From contig JBJMGU010000166.1 in the NCBI GenBank assembly GCA_045807765.1, positions 1 to 46,687 on the forward strand: DNA of 46,687 nucleotides. Direction: 5' to 3'. Positions within the stretch are counted from its first letter, which is position 1. Every line of letters begins with the position of its first letter. Position numbers and translations under genes: made by a program. This stretch comes from DATENM01 sp045807765. Lineage in GTDB: Bacteria > Acidobacteriota > Blastocatellia > UBA7656. Positions 35,386 to 44,620 of this stretch are shown here, in pieces. The notes beneath the pieces were generated by a model, which had not been told where the DNA came from, did no database searches, and worked only from the letters and a program-made list of their open reading frames with translations.

Positions 35386-36117
35386 TCAACCCACCGCTTC
35401 GCTGGTTGATTCGGCTTTGTAGTAAAGAATACGACCGCAGTTTTCGCAGGTGATCATCTGGTCGCCGCGGCGCACGTCGCTGAAGACTTTCGGTCGCACG
35501 CGGACGCGGCAGACCGAGCAGATGCCTTCGTTGCTGATGAGCGATAGCGCATGACCGCGGCGGCTGCGCGCCAGCCGGTCATAGGCCGCAAATAACGGCT
35601 TCGAGACCTTCGTCGCCAGCTCCGCCCGCCGCCGGTTGAGATCGGCAATCTGCTGCTCGGCATCCTGCCGCTCGGCGTCAAAGGCGGCCAGCGTCTGGTC
35701 GGCTTCCTGGCGCTGGCGCTCGACGTCGGGGGCGCGCTGCTCGATTTCGGCAGCCAGCCGCTCAGTCTCTTCCATACGCTTGAGGATTTCGCTCTCGAAG
35801 GCGCTGATCTGTTTTTTCGTAGCGTCAATCTCGCGCACCACCGCCTCGTACTGCTTCGGGTTGGTGACCCGCATCTTGTCTTGCTCGAATTTATCGTGAT
35901 GCTCTTGGGCGGAGGCCAGTTCGGTTTCCAGGTGCTTGCGGTCGTTGAGGGTTTTATCGTGTTGTTCTTGAAGTCTCAGGAACTCTGCCGCGTATTGCCG
36001 AAATTCGCTCTCGATTTGATCCCGTTCCGCCGGGATGCGTGCCAGCCTGTCGTTGAGCTGTTGCAGTTCGAGGTCGAGTTCCTGGAGCTCAATGAGCTGA
36101 CCTAATTCAGTGCTCAC
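35386..36117 (-). CDS. Coiled-coil zinc-ribbon protein (C4-type, CdsZ-like)
   Basis: This 243-aa protein starts at GTG 36117 with GGAGG six bases upstream. Residues ~5-180 form a long coiled coil (QELDLELQQLNDRLARIPAERDQIESEF... into ATKKQISAFESEILKRMEE). The C-terminal ~50 residues hold a zinc ribbon with two CxxC pairs: ICSVCRVRVRP and TCENCGRILYY. Proteins of this layout are widespread in bacteria and have been linked to nucleic-acid or protein contacts without one settled job. It heads a minus-strand group. Confidence 0.88.
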   Translation of the reverse strand: MSTELGQLIELQELDLELQQLNDRLARIPAERDQIESEFRQYAAEFLRLQEQHDKTLNDRKHLETELASAQEHHDKFEQDKMRVTNPKQYEAVVREIDATKKQISAFESEILKRMEETERLAAEIEQRAPDVERQRQEADQTLAAFDAERQDAEQQIADLNRRRAELATKVSKPLFAAYDRLARSRRGHALSLISNEGICSVCRVRVRPKVFSDVRRGDQMITCENCGRILYYKAESTSEAVG

Positions 36118-36187
36118 GGATTTCCTCCAGTTGATTTCAATGGCAAGTCTACACTATCGACAGCGGTTTCTCAAGACGGGCGCAGGA

Positions 36188-36290
36188 GAGACGCGGGGAC
36201 GCAGCGACGCGGCGACGCGGCGAGGGACAGACACCCAGACTGACCGCCGACTTTTCTTTCCCCGCGTCGCCGCGTCGCCGCGTCACTCTT
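36188..36290. repeat. Palindromic intergenic element G, octamer-repeat arms
   Basis: The left arm (36188-36227) holds copies of the 8-bp unit CGACGCGG and the right arm (36260-36290) inverted copies (CGCGTCGC). The exact paired core is about 16-18 bp. It lies between the divergent zinc ribbon and thioredoxin-like genes. The unit matches element A. Confidence 0.82.
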
Positions 36291-36311
36291 CCCGCGCTGC
36301 CGTCGGTCGGC

Positions 36312-36317
36312 TACAAT
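36312..36317 (+). promoter_or_regulatory. Candidate -10 box of the thioredoxin-like gene
   Basis: TACAAT is a good -10 hexamer 48 bp before the start codon. No convincing -35 is seen; the position where it should be lies at the edge of element G. A strong CGGAGGT ribosome site is at 36354-36360. Confidence 0.35.
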
Positions 36318-36364
36318 TACAACAGTGACGCCCGCGTCACGGCAACATTCCCTCGGAGGTCGCT

Positions 36365-36907
36365 ATGAAGCTTTTGATCATCCTGGCCCTGGCCATCGCC
36401 CTGACTGCGCCGGCGCTTTCAAGCGCGCAGAACGCCGCCGGCACTGAGCCATTGAAGGCGCTGCCCGAAGTTCATCTGCTGGATTTTGACGGCAAGGCGG
36501 TGAAGGCCGACTCGCTGAAAGGCAGTGTCTACGTCTTCGATTTCTGGGCGACCTGGTGCGGCCTGTGTTTGCTGGAGATTCCGGTGTGGAATCAGTTGCA
36601 GGCGAAGTACGGCGACAAGGGATTAAAGGTGATCGGCGTGACCATGGCCTCAGGCGACGCCAAGGAAGTGAAACCGTTTGTTGCCAAGCGTAACATGAAA
36701 TACACGGTGCTGCTCGGCGATGACGACCAGACCTATGACCTCAACGTCATCGGCTTCCCAACCACCTATGTGGTCACCGGCGACATGAAGATTTACAGCA
36801 AGTACATTGGCACCAGCGCCCGCAAGGCGGCGAAGATCGAAGCCGATATTCAAGAGATTTTGAAGCGTCAGGCAACGCCGGCAACCGGGGCGGCAAACGA
36901 TCATTGA
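36365..36907 (+). CDS. TlpA-type exported thioredoxin-like protein
   Basis: This 180-aa protein has a signal peptide (MKLLIILALAIALTAPALSSAQ). The thioredoxin fold has the active site WCGLC (Cys65, Cys68) and the cis-proline motif GFPTTYVV. The TlpA insert (IPVWNQLQAKYGDKGLKVIGV) is present. It likely reduces or oxidises periplasmic disulphides. The two residues between the cysteines are Gly-Leu; the more usual form has a proline second, so its redox potential may differ. A good CGGAGGT lies five bases before the ATG. A link to the cytochromes c, whose CXXCH motifs need reduced cysteines, is possible but remote on the map. Confidence 0.9.
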   Translation: MKLLIILALAIALTAPALSSAQNAAGTEPLKALPEVHLLDFDGKAVKADSLKGSVYVFDFWATWCGLCLLEIPVWNQLQAKYGDKGLKVIGVTMASGDAKEVKPFVAKRNMKYTVLLGDDDQTYDLNVIGFPTTYVVTGDMKIYSKYIGTSARKAAKIEADIQEILKRQATPATGAANDH

Positions 36908-36927
36908 GCGAAGGAACAGCGGGGCGA

Positions 36928-37200
36928 TTATTTTTTACCGCGGGCGGCGACCGCCGCCGCAGGGACGCGCGGGCGGCGGTGGCGCGCGCCGATCATATGG
37001 CCGTTCTGGTAGAACTTCTCGACTTTCTTTGACAGCGTGTTGCGGTGAATGCGCAGCTCTTCGGCGGCTTTCGAGAGATTGCCATTCGTGCGTTTCAGCA
37101 CCGATAAGATAAAGTGCTTTTCGAACTCGGCGACGGCGTCTTCGAACAAAATGCCGCGCTCGACCATCTCGGCCACCAGTGCCTCGAGCCTGCTTTTCAT
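36928..37200 (-). CDS. Fis-type helix-turn-helix protein
   Basis: This 90-aa protein has the Fis / NtrC C-terminal DNA-binding domain alone. The helix-turn-helix GNLSKAAEELRIHRNTLSKKVEKF covers ~40-63. N-terminal residues form a helix that may dimerise. The tail is basic (GARHRRPRVPAAAVAARGKK). GGAG lies eight bases before the ATG. Such stand-alone proteins bend DNA or regulate a few promoters. It follows cvpA on the minus strand by 74 bp and is convergent with the thioredoxin-like gene (20 bp). Confidence 0.88.
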   Translation of the reverse strand: MKSRLEALVAEMVERGILFEDAVAEFEKHFILSVLKRTNGNLSKAAEELRIHRNTLSKKVEKFYQNGHMIGARHRRPRVPAAAVAARGKK

Positions 37201-37274
37201 TGTTGATTCTCCTTCGGCGCTAAAGCGAGCGCTCTACTTGTTTATTCTTATTCGTCGTTTTCTTTTGCGGCCTG

Positions 37275-37799
37275 TCAACCCTTCTGCCCCCATAACGCTT
37301 GAACCACGGCATAACCTTCAAGGAAGCGCTGGCGCAGGTCATGCGACGTCAGGTAAGCGATCACCCGCGTCCCTTCGAGGAGCAAGGGCGCGAAGCTCGC
37401 TCGCCCGACCGCTTCCAGCTTGACGGGGAAGGCCGTCAATGCGAGATAAATCACTGAACAGATCAGCCAGCCGCGCAAAAAGCCGAAAACCGCGCCCAGC
37501 CCGGTGTCGAGCCACCCCAGTCGTGCCCGCTTCAGCCCGCCGCGCAGCCATCGCGCCAGCAAGCTGCCGCCGATCAGCACTAACAAAAAGAGACCGATGA
37601 AGCCGAGCAGATTCGCCAGGCGCGACGACTCCGTGAAGAGCGCGAACAGAGGCGCCGCCAGCGGATAAAGTTGCGCCGCAAGGATCACTCCGACAACCGC
37701 CGAGGCCACCGAGAGTATGCCTTTGATAATTCCGCGACTCGCACCCCAGATGACCGACGCGACGACAACGATCAAGACGAAATAATCGAGAACCGTCAT
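37275..37799 (-). CDS. cvpA: CvpA-family membrane protein
   Basis: This 174-aa protein has four hydrophobic segments (for example YFVLIVVVASVIWGASRGIIKGI and LANLLGFIGLFLLVLIGGSLLA) followed by the family's LKRARLGWLDTGLGAVFGFLRG. CvpA proteins affect envelope stability and colicin V release in E. coli, where cvpA sits beside purF. Here the start overlaps the purC stop by ATGA, so it is translationally coupled to another purine gene, echoing that pairing. Confidence 0.88.
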   Translation of the reverse strand: MTVLDYFVLIVVVASVIWGASRGIIKGILSVASAVVGVILAAQLYPLAAPLFALFTESSRLANLLGFIGLFLLVLIGGSLLARWLRGGLKRARLGWLDTGLGAVFGFLRGWLICSVIYLALTAFPVKLEAVGRASFAPLLLEGTRVIAYLTSHDLRQRFLEGYAVVQALWGQKG

Positions 37800-38692
37800 G
37801 CGGATTGCGCAAGCTCGTGCCCGGTCAGCAGCCGGTACGCTTCCATGTACTTGTCGTGCGTGCGGGCAACGACTTCGTCGGGCAGCACAGGGCCGGGCGG
37901 CTGCTTGTTCCAGTCGAGCGTCTCCAGGTAATCGCGCACGAACTGCTTATCAAACGACGACTGACTGTGCCCCGGCTCGTAGCGCGCCGCCGGCCAGAAG
38001 CGCGACGAGTCGGGCGTCAGCGCTTCGTCAACCAGGATGATTTCGCCGTCTTTGACGCCAAATTCAAACTTGGTGTCGGCGATGATGATGCCGCGCTCGG
38101 CAGCATACGATGAAGCGCGCACGTAAATGTCGAGCGTCAGCGCCTTGAGCTTCGCGGTCGCCTCTTCGCCAATCAGGTTCGCGGTTTCGCGCTCGCTGAT
38201 ATTGAGATCGTGACCCGATTCGGCTTTGGTTGCCGGCGTAAAGATCGGCTCCGGCAACTGCGCGGATTCTTTCAAGCCCGGCGGCAGCTTGATGCCACAG
38301 ACCGCGCCGCTCTGCTGGTAATCCTTCCAGCCCGACCCTGCAAGGTAGCCGCGCGCCACGCATTCGACAGGAAAGACCTCGGCGCGATGAACCAGCATCG
38401 AGCGCCCCGCAAGCTGCTCGCGAAACCCCGTGAGCGGCGCGGGATAATCTTCGACGCGCGCCGAGATCAGGTGATTGGCGACAATTTCCTTCAGATAGTC
38501 GAACCAGAATAATGAAAGCTGCGTCAGCACGACGCCTTTCATCGGAATCGGGTTCGGCAGCACCACATCAAAGGCCGAGAGGCGGTCGGTCGCAACAATT
38601 AACAATCGGTCTTCGACCGCATAGACATCCCGCACTTTGCCGCGCCGGAAAAGCGTCAAGTCGGGTAGGCTGGTCTCTGTGATCGGGTTGAT
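37796..38692 (-). CDS. purC: Phosphoribosylaminoimidazole-succinocarboxamide (SAICAR) synthase
   Basis: The enzyme joins CAIR and aspartate with ATP in purine synthesis. Motifs seen are RRGKVRDVY near the start, DRLSAFDVV, VECVARGYLAGSGWKDY, and the closing REYLETL-like DYLETLDWNKQPPGP. The start is uncertain. Alignment with the usual family N-terminus (..ETSLPDLTLFRRGKVRD) points to 38692, where GAGGA lies six bases upstream, but the codon is ATC. In-frame alternatives are GTG 38746 (no ribosome site), TTG 38659 and ATG 38830. The last lies upstream of the predicted promoter at 38780-38808. I list the ATC as the most likely. It is coupled to cvpA. Confidence 0.93.
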   Translation of the reverse strand: MNPITETSLPDLTLFRRGKVRDVYAVEDRLLIVATDRLSAFDVVLPNPIPMKGVVLTQLSLFWFDYLKEIVANHLISARVEDYPAPLTGFREQLAGRSMLVHRAEVFPVECVARGYLAGSGWKDYQQSGAVCGIKLPPGLKESAQLPEPIFTPATKAESGHDLNISERETANLIGEEATAKLKALTLDIYVRASSYAAERGIIIADTKFEFGVKDGEIILVDEALTPDSSRFWPAARYEPGHSQSSFDKQFVRDYLETLDWNKQPPGPVLPDEVVARTHDKYMEAYRLLTGHELAQSA

Positions 38693-38779
38693 AGTTATTC
38701 CTCGCCTGTTCGGTTTTGTGCTGTCAACTGCTGCGGAAATCCACACGCGATGACTAAAGGTTGTGTGATGGCAATCGGC

Positions 38780-38808
38780 ATTATCGGCATGTGCCCATGC
38801 AAAGTCAA
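38780..38808 (-). promoter_or_regulatory. Sigma-70-like promoter of purC-cvpA
   Basis: On the minus strand TTGACT (38803-38808), a 17-bp spacer and GATAAT (38780-38785) form a near-consensus promoter. Transcription would start near 38773, so the ATG at 38830 would not be in the message. Confidence 0.6.
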
Positions 38809-38907
38809 GCGTTCGGCGCCAGTCAATCAACTGTGGATTTTTCTAACGCCGGCGCAACTCTTTTTTCGCGATTTTTGTTACAAAAGCCGCCGGCGCCGGG
38901 CTGCTGT

Positions 38908-38937
38908 TTGCCGTCGCGCAAAGCGGGCGGGTATAAT
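38908..38937 (+). promoter_or_regulatory. Sigma-70-like promoter of uvrB
   Basis: TTGCCG (38908-38913), an 18-bp spacer and a consensus TATAAT (38932-38937) lie about 47 bp before the uvrB start codon. I found no clear LexA box beside it. Confidence 0.6.
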
Positions 38938-38983
38938 TTTCTTTTCTGTCCAAAGACCGATTTGCAACCGCATAAGAGGGACA

Positions 38984-40969
<1,986 letters not shown>

Positions 40970-40974
40970 TGAAC

Positions 40975-41010
40975 GGCAGAGAGTTCCGTCTGTAGGCGGA
41001 ACTCTCTGCC
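40975..41010. terminator. Perfect 14-bp hairpin with 8-nt loop between convergent genes
   Basis: GGCAGAGAGTTCCG (40975-40988) pairs with CGGAACTCTCTGCC (40997-41010) around TCTGTAGG. It lies just after the uvrB stop, before the convergent SYLF gene stop at 41046. There is no T-run, so a two-way transcript end is likely but not certain. Confidence 0.6.
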
Positions 41011-41045
41011 ATGAGCACTTCAGTTTCTATCACCCAACTTCTCGT

Positions 41046-41771
41046 TTATTGCTTGGTTGTTGTTGTCGCTTGCGCGGCGGAATACTGGCCGAGCGCATTG
41101 GGCAGCCCGCGCACGTCGTCAGACGCCGTGAACTTGTTATCACGCAAGACACCCTGCGGCGTAACGTCCGTGCCGTAGACGGCCCGCATCTTGGAATCAT
41201 CAGTCGAAATCTTTACGCCCTTAAGCGCGGCGCCGATGAATGCGCCTTTGCTGCGGGAATACGAAAGAATCTCGGCATTCAGCTTCCAATCCGTGGAAGC
41301 CGCCGCCGTGCGGCCTACCGGGCCTGCCGTCGCCGACGCTTCGCCGCCGATCTCGAACTTGCTCGACATCAGATGTTGAGCGCCTTTGTCATTCATAAAC
41401 AACAGCACGTAGTCGGTCGCCTGGCCGCCGATCTGCGGGCCGAAGCTGCCGCCTTCCATGTCTAGGAAGGCCGGTGCGCTCCAGCCTGAACCTGTGCGAC
41501 AACTCACAACGCCCTTGCCCTTCTGCACGCCAACGATGAATGCGCCCTTCTTGCTGTTCGGGAAGACGGCGACGCATTCCGCCGCGTCGAGCACTTCGCG
41601 CGGGATGGCCTTGTCGGGCGCGCCCATGACTTCGCGAAACGACTCGGCGGCTTTCGCCGACTCTTCCGCGGCCTTGGCCTTCTCGCTCTTATCGTCCGCC
41701 AACGTAGCAACGCTGCCTGCGAGCGTCAGGCAAAGCGCCAACGTAATGTTCTTCACAAACTGAATCTTCAT
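41046..41771 (-). CDS. SYLF-domain lipid-binding protein (Ysc84-like)
   Basis: This 241-aa exported protein starts at ATG 41771 with AGGAGG close upstream; the frame also opens 24 bases earlier. The signal peptide is MKIQFVKNITLALCLTLAGSVATLA. The SYLF domain covers ~40-215 with typical segments: IPREVLDAAECVAVFPNSKKGAFIVG, GSGWSAPAFLDMEGGSFGPQIGGQATDYVLLFMN and YSRSKGAFIGAALKGVKI. In eukaryotes the domain binds phosphoinositides; in bacteria it is found in exported proteins with no settled role. It is 33 bp downstream of the duplicated-domain protein, so one transcript is likely. Confidence 0.92.
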   Translation of the reverse strand: MKIQFVKNITLALCLTLAGSVATLADDKSEKAKAAEESAKAAESFREVMGAPDKAIPREVLDAAECVAVFPNSKKGAFIVGVQKGKGVVSCRTGSGWSAPAFLDMEGGSFGPQIGGQATDYVLLFMNDKGAQHLMSSKFEIGGEASATAGPVGRTAAASTDWKLNAEILSYSRSKGAFIGAALKGVKISTDDSKMRAVYGTDVTPQGVLRDNKFTASDDVRGLPNALGQYSAAQATTTTKQ

Positions 41772-41804
41772 ACTCTCCCTCCTTGTTCGTTCCATGTTGA
41801 ATGA

Positions 41805-42680
41805 TTAATCCCAACGCCACGCGACGTTGTAGGCCGCCGCCAATTCGTCGAGATTGTGGCGCAGCGCCCGCCAGTCTTCCTGCGAGCGCGAATCGAGGTC
41901 GTGTGCCCGCATGAAAGCGTCAATGCGCGCGGCGCGGCGCATCACTTCTTCAGCGTCGGCGGCGGCAGCGTTGTGTTTACCGAAATGATCTTTGAGACGG
42001 TCAGTCGAGCGTTCAAAGTTCTTGACGAAGGCATTGATGTCGTCTTCGGTGCTGGTGTGGTTGAAGTGCGAGTGGTCGAGCGCGTGATCGAGCGAATGAC
42101 GGAAGCGTTCGGCCTGCGCGTCTATGCGGCTGATCACAGTCTTCACTTCACTGTCATTGATGCGGCGCGCATGGCGCTCGACAACAACCGCATCCGTGAC
42201 AACCGTATCCGTGGGAACGACAGTCACGTCAATGACCGGCCAGTTCCAGGCAACGGTGTAAGCCGACGCCAACTCATCGAGATCGGCGCGCACGCGCATC
42301 CAGTCGTCGTAAGCGCGCCCGGTCACCCGATGGTTGGCGATAAAGCGGTCAATGGCGGCGGCGCGGTCGAGAACTTCTTGCACTGTGGACCCCGCCGAAT
42401 GATTGTCATCAAAGCGATCTTTCAGGCGGTCGGTCGCTTCCTCGAACCCTTTGACGAAATCATTGATGCGGTCTTCGGCGCGCGAGCCGTCGAGGCGGCT
42501 GTGGTCGAGCGAGCTGTCGAGGCTCTTGCGAAACTGATCGCTGTCGCGCTCCAGGCGGCTCATCAACCCCCTCAGGTCGCCTTCACTGAGGCGGTATGGG
42601 TGCTGCGCCTGCGCGGCGTTGGCCAATCCGCCTATAAACATCAGGGCAGCAATCGTAACTATGCGTGTGATGGTTTTCAT
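41805..42680 (-). CDS. Exported protein with two copies of an unknown ~110-residue helical domain
   Basis: This 291-aa protein has a signal peptide (MKTITRIVTIAALMFIGGLANAAQAQ) and GGGGGGA before the ATG. The mature part is a tandem duplication: residues ~30-150 and ~170-290 both follow the pattern [RI]-x-[DA]-x-[DA]-x-[QE]-[FR]-[RK]-x-SLD-x-x-LDHS, then DxINxFVKxFExxTDRLKDxF, then a histidine/alanine stretch, RAAxIDxFxxxH and DELAxAYxVAWxW. The linker between them is valine/threonine-rich (VTVVPTDTVVTDAVVV). I recognise no family. It is followed by the SYLF gene, which suggests a joint role at the cell envelope. Confidence 0.82.
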   Translation of the reverse strand: MKTITRIVTIAALMFIGGLANAAQAQHPYRLSEGDLRGLMSRLERDSDQFRKSLDSSLDHSRLDGSRAEDRINDFVKGFEEATDRLKDRFDDNHSAGSTVQEVLDRAAAIDRFIANHRVTGRAYDDWMRVRADLDELASAYTVAWNWPVIDVTVVPTDTVVTDAVVVERHARRINDSEVKTVISRIDAQAERFRHSLDHALDHSHFNHTSTEDDINAFVKNFERSTDRLKDHFGKHNAAAADAEEVMRRAARIDAFMRAHDLDSRSQEDWRALRHNLDELAAAYNVAWRWD

Positions 42681-42727
42681 GACGGTCCCCCCTGCTCGTT
42701 GGAATTTGAATTGTCATCGAACGGCGA

Positions 42728-42753
42728 CAGTGCGGCATGGCAACGCCACACTG
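42728..42753. repeat. Short hairpin with 8-nt loop upstream of aroC
   Basis: CAGTGCGGC (42728-42736) pairs with GCCACACTG (42745-42753), one mismatch, around ATGGCAAC. It holds the core TGGCAACGCCA, which also forms the second hairpin at 26508-26526. It lies between divergent genes, so it is not a simple terminator. Confidence 0.4.
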
Positions 42754-42905
42754 CGAGTCATTAGATCAATCAAGTTCGCAATGAGCGTGCCGTTTGCCGG
42801 CCCTGCAAAGCGCGCCGTATAGCGCGGCGAGCGCGAATGATCACGGGCGCGGCGTATGTAAATCAAACTGGCGCGGTGAACGCTTCAGTTACAACCCCGC
42901 TTGTC

Positions 42906-42934
42906 TTGAGATACGGCAGGGCGCGGGCTAGAAT
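42906..42934 (+). promoter_or_regulatory. Sigma-70-like promoter of aroC
   Basis: TTGAGA (42906-42911), 17 bp, TAGAAT (42929-42934). Transcription would start near 42941, 25 nt before the aroC ATG at 42966, which supports that start over the longer open frame. Confidence 0.6.
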
Positions 42935-42965
42935 CGCTCTGACGATCAGTAGAGACGAGATAGCC

Positions 42966-44141
42966 ATGCATTTTACTTTCACCACAGCGGGCGAATCGCA
43001 CGGCAAGGGCCTGGTGGCCATCGTCGAAGGCCTGCCCGCCGGCCTGCCGGTTGACCTGTCGTTCATCAACCACGAACTCTGGCGGCGACAACAGGGCTAT
43101 GGGCGCGGCGGACGCATGAAGATCGAAAGCGACGAGGTCGAAATCCTTGCAGGCGTGCGCCACGGCCACACGCTCGGCTCGCCCGTGGCGTTTCTGATCC
43201 GCAACCGCGACTTCGAGCACTGGGTGGACGTGATGAACGTCGAGCCGCGCGGCTTTACAGAAGAGAAGCGCGCGCGCCGCGTCACTCGCCCGCGTCCCGG
43301 CCACACCGATCTCGCCGGCGGCTTGAAGTACGACACCCACGACCTGCGCGATATTCTCGAACGCGCCAGCGCCCGCGAGACCGCGGCGCGCGTCGCCGCC
43401 GGCGCTTTCGCCAGGCTGCTGCTCAAAGAGATTGGCGTCGAGATCGCGAGCCACACGGCAATGATCGGCGGCGTGCCGGATGAGCCCGTGCAGGCGACCT
43501 GGGAAGAGATCGTCGCCATCCGCGATGACACCGCCGTGCGTTGCGCCGACAAGCAGGCCGAGGCCCGCATGCTGGCGCTGATCGATGCGACCAAAGAAGC
43601 AAAGGACACGCTCGGCGGCATCTTTGAAGTCGTGGCGCGCGGCGCAGTCGCAGGGCTCGGCTCGCATATTCAATGGTCAAGCAAGCTCGATGGCCGGCTG
43701 GCGCAAGCCATCATGTGCATCCACGCAGTGAAGGCGGTCGAGATCGGCGCAGGCTTCGAGGTCAGCCGGCTGCGCGGGTCGCAGGTGCATGACGAAATCG
43801 GCTATAATGCCGGCGAGAGGCGCTTTACGCGCCCGACGAATCGCGCCGGCGGCATCGAAGGCGGCATCACCAACGGCGAAGAGGTTCGCGTGCGCGGCCA
43901 TTTGAAACCGATCTCGACGCTGCGCCGCCCGCTGGCGAGCGTCGATGTGATCGGCAAAGAAGAATCGGCGGCGGCCTTCGAGCGCTCGGACATTGTCGCG
44001 GTGCCGGCGGCAGGGGTCATCGGCGAAGCGATGGTGGCGATGGTGCTGGCCGACGCGGCGCGCGAAAAATTCGGCGGCGACAGCCTCGGCGAGATGCGCC
44101 GCAACTTCGACAGCTACTGCGAACAGATGAAACGCTACTGA
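42966..44141 (+). CDS. aroC: Chorismate synthase
   Basis: This 391-aa enzyme makes chorismate from EPSP using reduced FMN, the last shikimate-pathway step. Family marks are TAGESHGKGLVAIVEGLPAG at the start, GYGRGGRMKIE, RPRPGHTDLAGGLKYD, the RASARETAARVAAGA region and GGIEGGITNGEEVRVRGHLKPI. Length is typical. ATG 42966 follows a good promoter; the ribosome site is weak (GACGAGA). It is followed by element F and two small genes in the same direction. Confidence 0.97.
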   Translation: MHFTFTTAGESHGKGLVAIVEGLPAGLPVDLSFINHELWRRQQGYGRGGRMKIESDEVEILAGVRHGHTLGSPVAFLIRNRDFEHWVDVMNVEPRGFTEEKRARRVTRPRPGHTDLAGGLKYDTHDLRDILERASARETAARVAAGAFARLLLKEIGVEIASHTAMIGGVPDEPVQATWEEIVAIRDDTAVRCADKQAEARMLALIDATKEAKDTLGGIFEVVARGAVAGLGSHIQWSSKLDGRLAQAIMCIHAVKAVEIGAGFEVSRLRGSQVHDEIGYNAGERRFTRPTNRAGGIEGGITNGEEVRVRGHLKPISTLRRPLASVDVIGKEESAAAFERSDIVAVPAAGVIGEAMVAMVLADAAREKFGGDSLGEMRRNFDSYCEQMKRY

Positions 44142-44150
44142 AGGAGAAGA

Positions 44151-44280
44151 AGACAGGAGTCAGGAGTCAGAAGTCAGAAGTCAGAATGAATAGGGAAGTC
44201 AGCGGCAGTAAGTACATTTCTTATGCTTCCGCTTTTATTCTGACTCCTGACTCCTGTCTTCTGACTCCTGACTCCTGACC
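44151..44280. repeat. Palindromic intergenic element F, heptamer-repeat arms
   Basis: The left arm (44151-44187) is five copies of AGTCAGG / AGTCAGA; the right arm (44237-44280) is about six inverted copies (CTCCTGA, CTTCTGA). The loop itself can pair (AGCGG with CCGCT, TAAG with CTTA). It fills the gap between the aroC stop and the ATG at 44282, which it abuts. Confidence 0.9.
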
Positions 44281-44281
44281 T

Positions 44282-44620
44282 ATGTTTTCACCAGGGCACG
44301 AACGAGAGCAGGCGGCGCGGCGGCGCGATGAACTTGACCGCGAGGTCGAAGAGCTGCGCCGCTCGATCAACGCGACGCGCACGCACGGGATTTTCTATTA
44401 TCTGGCGCTGGTGGCGATCTTCTTCGTCGGCTTCGCTGTGGGTTATGCTACGCACAGCCTGATCGGCGCTGCTATAATATTGATCGGCCTGGCCGGCGTC
44501 GCATGGCGCGAAGTGGCACACTACCGGGCACGCACGGCGGTGCTCAATCACATGCTCGGCGAAAAGATGGCTGAGCGGCGACTGGCCGAGGAACGACACA
44601 AGGAGATGAAAAGCGACTAA
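44282..44620 (+). CDS. Small membrane protein of unknown function
   Basis: This 112-aa protein has a charged N-terminal helix (EREQAARRRDELDREVEELRRSI), two hydrophobic segments (~37-58 and ~61-75), and a second charged helix to the end (MLGEKMAERRLAEERHKEMKSD). It looks like a helical hairpin with both ends in the cytoplasm. The ATG directly follows element F with no ribosome binding site. The stop overlaps the def start by one base (TAATG), so the two are coupled. I recognise no family. Confidence 0.72.
   Translation: MFSPGHEREQAARRRDELDREVEELRRSINATRTHGIFYYLALVAIFFVGFAVGYATHSLIGAAIILIGLAGVAWREVAHYRARTAVLNHMLGEKMAERRLAEERHKEMKSD

Noticed and set aside
38831..38983. LexA/SOS box before uvrB
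   Set aside because: I found no clear palindromic SOS-type box near the promoter; the local sequence is explained by a normal sigma-70 promoter.
41856..42764. Plus-strand frame of about 300 codons antisense to the duplicated-domain protein
   Set aside because: The minus-strand protein has a signal peptide, ribosome site and internal repeat conservation at the amino-acid level; the antisense frame has none.
42885..43673. Minus-strand frame of 262 codons inside aroC
   Set aside because: Shadow frame; aroC motifs are continuous on the plus strand.
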